Assembly: GCA_002479075.1 (NCBI GenBank)
Contig: DLLG01000007.1
Location: 1-22,716, forward strand
DNA: 22,716 nt
DNA from: Clostridiales bacterium UBA7568
GTDB lineage: Bacteria > Bacillota > Clostridia > Oscillospirales > CAG-272
Reading direction: 5' to 3'
Under the pieces are notes generated by a model. The model saw only the letters and a program-made list of their open reading frames with translations. It was not told where the DNA came from and searched no databases. Shown piece by piece: positions 1 through 6,590 of this stretch; position 1 is the stretch's first letter; each line of letters starts with the position of its first letter. Both the position numbers and the translations under genes were made by a program.

Positions 1-40
1 TCAAAGAAAAGTACGGTTTCTTTTCAAAGAAAAGTAGGGC
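1..40. repeat. Edge copies of a short A-rich repeat (GAAAAGTA core)
   Basis: Two direct copies of a 16-base unit, TCAAAGAAAAGTASGG (S is C or G), lie at 1-16 and 24-39 and differ at one base. The second copy is also palindromic, with CTTTTC before it and GAAAAG inside it. The same AGAAAAGTAGG core is in the palindrome after asd at 22609-22636, so both window edges carry one repeat family. No coding function is visible. Confidence 0.55.
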
Positions 41-42
41 GG

Positions 43-51
43 CATATTATA
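43..51 (+). promoter_or_regulatory. Possible sporulation-type -10 element before dpaA
   Basis: CATATTATA at 43-51 fits the CATANNNTA shape of sigma-K/sigma-E -10 elements known from Bacillus. I see no convincing -35 element at the expected distance, so this is weak. It is listed because dipicolinate synthase is a mother-cell, sigma-K-controlled function in B. subtilis. A small hairpin (GCGGA at 58-62, TCCGC at 67-71) lies between it and the gene. Confidence 0.2.
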
Positions 52-98
52 TAGTGAGCGGAGGGATCCGCAATATATAAAAAGAAGGTATCAAAAAA

Positions 99-974
99 AT
101 GAAACATATAAAAACAGCATTCATAGGAGGAGATCTGCGGCAGCTTTCCGCAGCCGGATATTTTGCAAGGCTTGGAGCAGAAGCCGTAGTCTGGGGATTT
201 GACGGATGCAAACTACCGGAAAACGTCGTCTGCAAGGATGACGCAAGGGCGGCTTGCGACGGAGCGGATGTCATTATTCTCCCGCTTCCGTACGGGAGAG
301 AGGGCGAAATAAACTGCCCTATGACGGAAAAAGAACTCACAATCGCCGAGCTGCTTGAATATACAAAAGAAAACGCATTGATAATCGGCGGCAGGCTGGA
401 TGAAAAGGCATATAAGCTCGCAGCCCCGCATAATAATAAAATAATCGATTATTACGACAGAGAGGAGCTTTCCGTTCTGAATGCCGTTCCGACGGCAGAG
501 GGCGCAGTCGAGATAGCGATGCGTGAGCTGCCGATAACGCTTTTCGGCAGTCGTATGGCAATAATCGGCTTCGGAAGGATCGGAAAGGTTTTGGCAAAGG
601 TTCTCTGCGGACTCGGAGTCAACGTAACGGTATTTGCGCGTAAGCCGGAAGCTAAGGCTTGGGCAAGGGTGTGCGGCTGCAAAGCGGAAGACACCTCAAA
701 AATGAGCGAATATCTCTCAGGTTTTGTGTGCATATTCAATACTGTGCCTGCACCTGTGCTCGGGGAAAAGGAGCTTATGTCGGCAGGAGAAAACACCTTA
801 ATTATCGATCTTGCCTCGGCGCCGGGCGGCGTTGACAAAAGCGCCGCGGAAAGAACGGGAGCAAAAGTCATAACCGCGCTTTCGCTCCCCGGGAGGGTCG
901 CGCCTGAATCCGCCGGAGAAATCATTGCCGAAACTGCCGTAAACATTCTTTTTCAGGAGGGTATTATACAATAA
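99..974 (+). CDS. dpaA: Dipicolinate synthase subunit A (SpoVFA-like)
   Basis: The 291-residue protein matches the length and layout of dipicolinate synthase subunit A. With subunit B this enzyme turns the diaminopimelate-pathway intermediate into dipicolinic acid, which is packed with calcium in the spore core and gives heat resistance. The N-terminal third is the family-specific domain, and a Rossmann NAD(P)-binding motif, GFGRIG, is at residues 157-162. The start ATG at 99 follows an AGAAGG ribosome site. The stop codon shares one base with the dpaB start (TAATG), so the two subunits are probably translationally coupled. In B. subtilis the genes are made in the mother cell late in sporulation; that timing is assumed here. 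The family call rests on the whole-protein pattern and the neighbouring subunit B. Confidence 0.9.
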   Translation: MKHIKTAFIGGDLRQLSAAGYFARLGAEAVVWGFDGCKLPENVVCKDDARAACDGADVIILPLPYGREGEINCPMTEKELTIAELLEYTKENALIIGGRLDEKAYKLAAPHNNKIIDYYDREELSVLNAVPTAEGAVEIAMRELPITLFGSRMAIIGFGRIGKVLAKVLCGLGVNVTVFARKPEAKAWARVCGCKAEDTSKMSEYLSGFVCIFNTVPAPVLGEKELMSAGENTLIIDLASAPGGVDKSAAERTGAKVITALSLPGRVAPESAGEIIAETAVNILFQEGIIQ

Positions 975-1555
975 TGATAGGATATTGCTTTTGCGGGTCG
1001 TTCTGTACGGTTGAAAAATCGCTTGCGGCATTGCGCTCGCTGCGCGCGGAGGGAAACGACATCCTGCCGATAATGAATGACAGCGTCTACTTTTGCGATA
1101 CACGCTTCGGCAAGGCGGAGGACATAAGGCAGGCTGTTGAAAACATATGCGGGAGAGAAATTGTTCATACGGTCGTCGGCGCAGAGCCGATCGGTCCATC
1201 AATAAAGCTCGATATGCTCGTCATCGCCCCTTGCACGGGAAACACTCTTGCCAAAATGGCGCTGGGGATAACGGATTCCGCCGTAACAATGGCGGCAAAG
1301 GCACAGCTGAGGGCGGACAGAGCCGTTGTTATTGCGCTTGCAACAAACGATGCGCTTTCATCGAACCTGAAGAACATCGGCGCAATGCTCCAAAGAAAAA
1401 ACGTATATTTCGTGCCGATGACGCAGGACGACCCGGAAAAGAAGCCACATTCGCTCGTATGCGATTTCGGTATGCTCAAAAATACAATGGTCGCCGCCTT
1501 CAAGGGAAGGCAGATCCAGCCGGTTTTCATAGGCAAAGAGCCAAAGGAAGGATAA
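974..1555 (+). CDS. dpaB: Dipicolinate synthase subunit B (SpoVFB-like flavoprotein)
   Basis: This 193-residue protein belongs to the flavoprotein (phosphopantothenoylcysteine decarboxylase-like) fold. The N-terminus, IGYCFCGSFCT, is the usual flavin phosphate-binding strand and loop, and PCTGNTLAKMALGITD at residues 86-101 is the second conserved segment. It is the partner of DpaA in the last step to dipicolinate. An AGGAGGG ribosome site at 954-960 sits inside the end of dpaA, somewhat far (13 bases) from the ATG. The length fits the family. A strong hairpin follows the stop within a few bases, so dpaAB looks like a closed two-gene operon. The B. subtilis downstream genes asd, dapG and dapA are not here; asd is found at the far end of the window. 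Confidence 0.9.
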   Translation: MIGYCFCGSFCTVEKSLAALRSLRAEGNDILPIMNDSVYFCDTRFGKAEDIRQAVENICGREIVHTVVGAEPIGPSIKLDMLVIAPCTGNTLAKMALGITDSAVTMAAKAQLRADRAVVIALATNDALSSNLKNIGAMLQRKNVYFVPMTQDDPEKKPHSLVCDFGMLKNTMVAAFKGRQIQPVFIGKEPKEG

Positions 1556-1560
1556 AAAAC

Positions 1561-1596
1561 AAAGGCTGTGACGGAGTTTTCCGCCATAGCCTTTTC
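1561..1596 (+). terminator. Terminator of dpaAB
   Basis: A 15-position stem starts with AAAGGCTGTG and ends with ATAGCCTTT. It has one G-U pair, one mismatch and a GTTT loop, and is followed by a T-rich run. It begins five bases after the dpaB stop. The downstream end nearly touches the next promoter at 1599. Confidence 0.75.
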
Positions 1597-1598
1597 TG

Positions 1599-1627
1599 TT
1601 GACAAACATTTTTCGCAGGGGTATAAT
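1599..1627 (+). promoter_or_regulatory. Perfect sigma-A promoter of the hydrolase gene
   Basis: TTGACA at 1599-1604 and TATAAT at 1622-1627 are separated by exactly 17 bases, the full housekeeping consensus. Transcription should start near 1634. The longest reading frame would begin with the TTG of this -35 box, which cannot be translated from this promoter, so the promoter itself decides the start of the next gene. Confidence 0.9.
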
Positions 1628-1661
1628 AAGAGCGCAACTTATTTTTGCGGGAGGCGAAGTT

Positions 1662-2360
1662 ATGGCGGATATATCTCTTTATTATACCGAAAGCGGAGAG
1701 GGCTTTCCGCTGATCTTCCTTCACGGAAACGGCGAGGACAGCGGATATTTCGTCCGTCAGACGGAGTTTTTCTCCGCATATTTCCGCACGATCGCAATAG
1801 ATACCCGCGGCCACGGCAGGTCGCCGAGAGGAGAAGGCGAGTTTTCGCTTGTCCGCTTTGCCGATGACCTTCACAACTTTATGCTCTCGCACGGTATAGA
1901 AAAGGCGCACATACTCGGCTTTTCGGACGGCGGCAATATCGCGCTTTATTTTGTGCTGAAATATCCGTCAATGGTCGGGCGGCTTGTGCTCTGCGGGGCA
2001 AATATTTCTCCGTCCGGAATAAAAAGAAGCGTGCAGATACCGATAGAAATCGGCTATTCGATTGCAAAGCTGTTTGCAAAAAAGAGCGAGGGCGCAAGGG
2101 CGAATGCCGAAATTCTCGGGCTTATGGTGAACGAGCCGGATATAAGTCCGGAGGAGCTTTCGCAGATCAAAGCTCCGACACTTGTCATTGCCGGAACGAA
2201 GGATATGGTTCGCCGCAGCCATACGGAGCTTATCGCGACGAGTATTCCCTGCACCGAGCTTGCGTTCATAAAGGGCGACCATTTCATAGCAAACAAAAAT
2301 CCGGACGAATTCAATAAAAGGGTCAAAGAGTTTCTTTGCGACGGGCAGAGCGGGGGATGA
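1662..2360 (+). CDS. Alpha/beta hydrolase
   Basis: This is a 232-residue alpha/beta-fold hydrolase with a complete set of motifs. The oxyanion-hole HGNGEDS is at residues 21-27, DTRGHGRS is near 47-54, and the nucleophile elbow GFSDGG has Ser88. The likely catalytic Asp is in AGTKDMV and the His in KGDHFI near the C-terminus. There is no signal peptide, so it should be cytosolic. The substrate cannot be told from the sequence; relatives include esterases and carboxylesterases. The ATG at 1662 is chosen because GGGAGGCGA lies just upstream and the promoter overlaps the longer frame. It appears to be a single-gene transcript between two terminators. Confidence 0.85.
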   Translation: MADISLYYTESGEGFPLIFLHGNGEDSGYFVRQTEFFSAYFRTIAIDTRGHGRSPRGEGEFSLVRFADDLHNFMLSHGIEKAHILGFSDGGNIALYFVLKYPSMVGRLVLCGANISPSGIKRSVQIPIEIGYSIAKLFAKKSEGARANAEILGLMVNEPDISPEELSQIKAPTLVIAGTKDMVRRSHTELIATSIPCTELAFIKGDHFIANKNPDEFNKRVKEFLCDGQSGG

Positions 2361-2386
2361 GCTTGACACAGTATATCAGACATATA

Positions 2387-2418
2387 AAAATCACGGAGCT
2401 TTTCGGCTCCGTGATTTT
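2387..2418. terminator. Bidirectional terminator between converging genes
   Basis: A perfect 13-base stem (2387-2399 with 2406-2418) starts with AAAA, ends with TTTT, and has a six-base loop. It lies between the hydrolase stop on the plus strand and the peptidase stop on the minus strand. The A/T tails on both sides let it work in either direction. Confidence 0.9.
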
Positions 2419-2421
2419 CAT

Positions 2422-3702
2422 TTATTTTGTTGAATTTATATATTCCGCAACGGTTTTTGCCGGGTCGGCGGAGTCTATCCAGTAGTCCGGAAGGATTCCG
2501 CTGCCTTCTGTAAATCCCGTCATATTAAAGACCTTGAATCCCATTAGGAAGCATATGTTTGAATTCGGGAGACGATACCACTTGACATCTCCGAACTGTC
2601 CGCACCCGCAGGACGCACTGCCAACCGTTACCGAGTTTTTTACCGACCTTGCATACATTATCGCTGCCTCGCCGGAAGACGAGACTCTTTTGTTCTGAAG
2701 AAGATAGAGCTTTCCTTCAAAGCCGGAGCGGGACTGGTCGTTTCTCTCGCTTACGAATATCGAATATCTTTTTTCGTCCGCGCCTTCATTTTCTTTTTCA
2801 AACAGAGGGGATATGAGCTCGGCAAGCTCGAGCTCCCAATTCGCATATCCGGAAAGAGCTTTTGTAAAAACTTTCGGAAATTTGCTCGCCCCGCCGCGGT
2901 TGTTCATTACAGACCAGATAAGATTTTTTGCCCCGCTGTATTTCTTTCCCATATCCGAAAATTCAGTTGCTCTGTCCGGGTCGAGAGCATAAGATGTATG
3001 ATAAACGGTCGGTATGCCGAGCGTTTCTTCATCATACAGCGGTACGTTATTCTCCATTATCTCATCTGTACGGCAAGTATGCAGAGGAACGGAAATCCCG
3101 CAAAGCTCAAGTGCGCCGGACGGATTTTCCGTGTATTCCCCGAAGAGAAAGCGTTCGGATCCGCTCGGAGACGGGAGCGTGCGAAACAGATTTTCCTTGC
3201 TGATTTCGGCGTGGTCAAACATTTTCCCGTGCAGCTCTCCCTCAGATATTACCGTCAATTTATCTCTGCGCTTTTCAAAAACGATGTCCGAAAAATATGC
3301 GCGGAAAAAATGACCGAATTCAAGATACGGAGTTCCCGCAAAAGAGAAATGGGCGTCGTTTATTATGTCTTTGAGCGATGAATAAATACGCTTTTTCAGC
3401 TCACCCGAAGAAAGTCCGCTTTCGGGAACGGACGCTATGAGTTCATCTCGGATTTTGTCAAAATCGCATATGTCTTTATAATAATCGTAGCCTGCATATG
3501 AATATTTCAGAAGTTCAAAAAACACGCGTATATCTTCGTCCGCTCCGCTGCGCGAAACGTGCTCTGCCGGCGGAAATTTTTTGCCTGCGTCATCATATAC
3601 AGACAGCACGTCGCTGAAGCGACGGAGCTTTTCGATAATATTTTTGCTGATTTTGACCGGCTTGTAATCTTTATAGCATTTTTCAAATTCACCTGATTTC
3701 AT
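2422..3702 (-). CDS. Divergent S41-type (C-terminal-processing/tricorn) peptidase
   Basis: In this 426-residue protein the C-terminal half carries the S41 signature. NLIWSVMNNRGG (residues 260-271) corresponds to the DVRNNGGG strand of the family. LYLLQNKRVSSSGEAA (332-347) corresponds to the nucleophile segment, with the serine likely Ser342 by its place before GE. EGSGILPDYW (399-408) matches the late G-x-P-D element. The segment LKDIINDAHFSF (110-121) resembles the usual NDGHT stretch. I see no PDZ domain, signal peptide or membrane helix, so it differs from secreted CtpA proteins. The expected lysine about 25 residues after the serine is absent, which suggests tricorn-like chemistry or loss of activity. 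It starts 17 bases after the phosphatase stop, in one operon, with GAAAG as ribosome site. Confidence 0.7.
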   Translation of the reverse strand: MKSGEFEKCYKDYKPVKISKNIIEKLRRFSDVLSVYDDAGKKFPPAEHVSRSGADEDIRVFFELLKYSYAGYDYYKDICDFDKIRDELIASVPESGLSSGELKKRIYSSLKDIINDAHFSFAGTPYLEFGHFFRAYFSDIVFEKRRDKLTVISEGELHGKMFDHAEISKENLFRTLPSPSGSERFLFGEYTENPSGALELCGISVPLHTCRTDEIMENNVPLYDEETLGIPTVYHTSYALDPDRATEFSDMGKKYSGAKNLIWSVMNNRGGASKFPKVFTKALSGYANWELELAELISPLFEKENEGADEKRYSIFVSERNDQSRSGFEGKLYLLQNKRVSSSGEAAIMYARSVKNSVTVGSASCGCGQFGDVKWYRLPNSNICFLMGFKVFNMTGFTEGSGILPDYWIDSADPAKTVAEYINSTK

Positions 3703-3719
3703 ATGAAAATCTTTCTTCG

Positions 3720-4259
3720 TTATTTTATTTCAGCTATCCCCGCGTGCGGAGTTCTGTACGTAAAGGCTTTGTTTGTAAACTCTGCGCCGTTTTCTATGCA
3801 GAGAATGACATTTATCACGCCGCCGTGAGTGACGAGGAGCGGGGTCATTCCGCTCTCCGCGGAAAGCGCTTTGAACTCCGCCCACGAGTTGCGTATCCTT
3901 TCAAAAAACTCCTTCGGACTTTCGCCGCTCGGGTAAGGCTCGTCAAAGCCGAGCGACGCAAACCAGAGTCCCGGATATTTTTCCGCGGCTTCTGTTTTCG
4001 GCATACCGGCAAGCACGCCGTTATTGATCTCGCGGAACTCCGGAACAAGAGCTACTGCAAGCGAAAGCCTTTTCCCTGCGATCTCCGCCGTCTCCCTTGC
4101 GCGCGCAAGGTCGCTCGAAAAAATATGTGATATGCCCTTGCCGACAAGGCTTTCCGCAGCGCTTTCGGCTTGCGCTCTGCCTTCGCTTGTGAGCCCATAG
4201 CTGCTCCATCCGCCGAAACGTGTCTCGTCATCTTTGCCGTGACGCATTAAGTATATCAT
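3720..4259 (-). CDS. Histidine phosphatase family protein (phosphoglycerate-mutase-like)
   Basis: This 179-residue member of the histidine phosphatase superfamily has the phosphohistidine motif RHG at residues 6-8. The SSDLARARETA segment at 48-58 holds phosphate-binding arginines, the likely acid/base is Glu77 in FREINNG, and the second histidine is His145 in VTHGG. Relatives include CobC-type phosphatases and broad sugar-phosphate phosphatases. No cobalamin genes are near, so no specific substrate can be assigned. It lies between a terminator upstream and the S41-type gene downstream. No promoter of its own is obvious, so it is probably transcribed by read-through from the lipoprotein gene. 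The ribosome site is AAGAAAGGA. Confidence 0.85.
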   Translation of the reverse strand: MIYLMRHGKDDETRFGGWSSYGLTSEGRAQAESAAESLVGKGISHIFSSDLARARETAEIAGKRLSLAVALVPEFREINNGVLAGMPKTEAAEKYPGLWFASLGFDEPYPSGESPKEFFERIRNSWAEFKALSAESGMTPLLVTHGGVINVILCIENGAEFTNKAFTYRTPHAGIAEIK

Positions 4260-4277
4260 AAAAATCCTTTCTTAAAA

Positions 4278-4308
4278 CAAGCGGCGACCTTTTCGAGGTC
4301 GCCGCTTG
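4278..4308 (-). terminator. Terminator after the substrate-binding lipoprotein gene
   Basis: A perfect 13-base GC-rich stem (4278-4290 with 4296-4308) with a five-base loop is followed on the minus strand by TTTT. It lies between the lipoprotein stop and the phosphatase start, only 18 bases before the phosphatase ATG, and so may attenuate rather than end transcription. Confidence 0.75.
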
Positions 4309-4316
4309 AAATATTA

Positions 4317-6137
4317 TCAGTCGTGGAGATAATCGAGGTAATTTTTGAGTGCAGTATCCGTAAATGACTTGGAACCGAAGAAGTCCGTATCAAAGCCGGA
4401 AAGTTTGTTTGACGCAACGTAGCAGTCCGAATTAAAGAGAACGGGTGCAACGGGAGCATCCTCGAGGAGGAGCTTTTCTGCCTGGTGAAGCAGATCCGCT
4501 TTTTCCTTCTGTGTTGCGGCTGCAAACGCTTTTTCGATAAGCGCATCATACTCTTCGTTATAATAGCCTGTTACGTGTGTTTCGTTTACGTAATATCTTT
4601 CAACGCCCTTCGATTCATCGAAATCCTTGCTTGTCGAGTCAACAAGTCTGACCTTGCCGGAGAACGATTTTGCGAAAGGAGCAAGCATTGCAAAGGAATA
4701 TGCGGAGAGCGCCTGAACATCAAGACCGAGAACATCATATTCGCCGGATTTGTAAACCTGCTCGTAGTCCGTTGCGTTTACGCCCTTGAGAACAACGGAG
4801 AATCCAAGCTCTTCCCAAGCTTCTTTTGCGTATGTCGCAACTGTCTTTTCTTTGCTCATATATCCCATCTGAGCGGACTGATAGCTGTCGTTGGTATAGT
4901 CCGTAAGATAATAGAGATATATTTCGTCATACTTTGCGGGGTTTATGCCCGCATCGGAGAGGAGCGCCTTTGCCTCGTCGATAGCTGATGAGGGGGAGAG
5001 GAGCTCGCCGCTCTTTTTGCGGAAAGATGTTCCCTTCTTTGTATCGAATACCTTGGAGGGGACAAGACCCGTTGCGGCTTTGACTCCGCCGCCGACGGCG
5101 TCTGCAATCGCATTTCTGTCAAGCGCTATGGAAAGCGCGCGACGGATCGTTGCGTCGGAAAGGGCTTTGTTCGAAGTATTGAAATAGAACGAATATGTCG
5201 AAGCGAGCTCGGTCGTCTTTGTCTTTCCGAAGTCGGCTGCGACGCTGCCCGTCAGACCCGAAACGAAGAAATATTCGTTGTTTCTATATTTTGTAACAAC
5301 GTCAACAGCTTCCTCGTCCTTTGACGAAATGATGTTGAGGTCGAGCGGGTCGGAGAAATGAACATAGATTCTGTAAGGAGTTACGCTCTTGTCAAGCGCT
5401 TCGGAGCTGAGGTTGTTGTTTCTGTAATAATATTTAGAGCGTTCGAGAAGGAGCGTTTCGCCCTCGTCGCCCGTGAATTTTCTTGCTCTGAACGGACCGT
5501 TTGTCGAAAGGTCGGTCGAGGAACGGGACCATGTGTCCTGATAAAGAGAGATCTTGTTTTCGCGGAGAGGAACGAGAGCGGGGCTTGCGAGGTTATAAAG
5601 GAATTCGTCCTCGTCTGCGCCCTCCTCGAATCTGACCTCGAGGATGTTCTTCGAAACCGCATAAAGACCGATGTCGTCAATGCCTATTTCGCCGAGCTTT
5701 GCCTGCCTTGCGCCCTTTATCGGATAAAGCATTGCAGCCGCCTCGGAGGAGAATGCAGGATCAAGAATACGCTTCCAGGCGTATACGACGTCGTGCGACT
5801 GAACGAGCGAGCTGTCGCTCCAGTAGGTCGTATTGAGCTTGATTCTGAGGACACGATCTCCGTTTTTGTTGTCCGTATAGAATTCATAGCTCTTTGCGAG
5901 CGCCTTTTCGAGCTTGCCGTTACTGTTTATTCTCATAATACCTTCGAAAATGAGGTTGAGAACTCTGACAAGAGATTCATCCGTATATGCCGTTGCGGGA
6001 TCGAGATTTATCGGCTTTGTACCGAGATACATATCAAGAACCGCACCGTATTTATCGGGCTCTTTTATTTTCGTACAACCCGCAAACACAAGCACGAGCA
6101 TTGTGAGAGCGAGAAGCGCTGAAACGATCTTTTTCAT
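4317..6137 (-). CDS. Oligopeptide-type ABC transporter substrate-binding lipoprotein (family 5)
   Basis: This 606-residue exported lipoprotein has a lysine-rich start, a hydrophobic core and the lipobox VFAGC with Cys21. The body is of the family 5 extracellular solute-binding type (OppA/DppA-like). It has the DPATAYTDESLVRVLNLIFE-like opening after the lipobox, the WSDSSLVQSHDVVYAWKRIL segment typical of the family (usually W.DG..vtA.Dv.ys..R), and RALSIALDRNAIAD further on. It would bind peptides or similar ligands outside the cell. No permease or ATPase genes lie nearby, so it is an orphan receptor that may share a transporter encoded elsewhere. GGAGGAAA is the ribosome site, and a clear promoter lies about 75 bases upstream. 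Confidence 0.88.
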   Translation of the reverse strand: MKKIVSALLALTMLVLVFAGCTKIKEPDKYGAVLDMYLGTKPINLDPATAYTDESLVRVLNLIFEGIMRINSNGKLEKALAKSYEFYTDNKNGDRVLRIKLNTTYWSDSSLVQSHDVVYAWKRILDPAFSSEAAAMLYPIKGARQAKLGEIGIDDIGLYAVSKNILEVRFEEGADEDEFLYNLASPALVPLRENKISLYQDTWSRSSTDLSTNGPFRARKFTGDEGETLLLERSKYYYRNNNLSSEALDKSVTPYRIYVHFSDPLDLNIISSKDEEAVDVVTKYRNNEYFFVSGLTGSVAADFGKTKTTELASTYSFYFNTSNKALSDATIRRALSIALDRNAIADAVGGGVKAATGLVPSKVFDTKKGTSFRKKSGELLSPSSAIDEAKALLSDAGINPAKYDEIYLYYLTDYTNDSYQSAQMGYMSKEKTVATYAKEAWEELGFSVVLKGVNATDYEQVYKSGEYDVLGLDVQALSAYSFAMLAPFAKSFSGKVRLVDSTSKDFDESKGVERYYVNETHVTGYYNEEYDALIEKAFAAATQKEKADLLHQAEKLLLEDAPVAPVLFNSDCYVASNKLSGFDTDFFGSKSFTDTALKNYLDYLHD

Positions 6138-6213
6138 TTTTCAGTTTCCTCCGAACCGATTGAGATTGTTGATACAAACGACAAAAAGTCAGTTTATATA
6201 AATGTACTTATAC

Positions 6214-6242
6214 ATTATATCATCAAATTCTCCATAAATCAA
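6214..6242 (-). promoter_or_regulatory. Sigma-A promoter of the lipoprotein gene
   Basis: On the minus strand, TTGATT and a perfect TATAAT are 17 bases apart. The predicted start leaves a leader of about 70 bases before the ATG at 6137, too short for a large riboswitch. Confidence 0.75.
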
Positions 6243-6499
6243 ATCTATTTTTTGCAAATAAAAAGATTTATGCAAATTACCGATTTTCAGCCGTCCGCAT
6301 TGTGTGATGTTCACAAACAAATCGTCGTTCCTGCACCCGAAAAGACGGGCAGACAAGCTCCTCGTTCGCATAGGAGGTAATCCCCGCGCCCTGCGGAAAT
6401 AAATACGTAATTTTGCCGGCGGCAGATGCGGCAGAGAGAATTTGCGGGGAAATATCCGAAAAAACTTTCGTTTTTTTACATTTTTCATTCAATTTCCTG
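6243..6499. other. Intergenic stretch with no convincing gene
   Basis: These bases lie between two divergent promoters. I looked for a T-box (AGGGTGG and a specifier stem), other leaders and small genes, and found none that convinces. A 71-codon minus-strand frame (6277-6492) has an AGGA-like ribosome site but no promoter and no recognisable product. A weak CTCCT/AGGAG stem lies near 6358-6376. Confidence 0.4.
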
Positions 6500-6528
6500 T
6501 TGCAAGAGAGGGAAAAAGATAGTATAAT
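6500..6528 (+). promoter_or_regulatory. Sigma-A promoter of argS
   Basis: TTGCAA at 6500-6505 and TATAAT at 6523-6528 are 17 bases apart. Transcription would start near 6535, giving a leader of about 55 bases. That is too short for a T-box, so argS seems not to be controlled by tRNA sensing. Confidence 0.75.
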
Positions 6529-6590
6529 ATAGGTTATGATAAAATGGGTTAGTTATTGTTAACCGAAAAAATATTTGAGGAAAACGAGTT

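Noticed and set aside
5358..6122. 254-codon plus-strand frame opposite the binding lipoprotein
   Set aside because: It is antisense to a certain gene, has many cysteines and arginines, and has no promoter.
6277..6492. 71-codon minus-strand frame that could be a small protein gene
   Set aside because: It has only a weak ribosome site, no promoter, no recognisable product and a composition like non-coding sequence.
6529..6590. T-box leader before argS
   Set aside because: The promoter leaves about 55 bases, too short, and the AGGGTGG core is missing.
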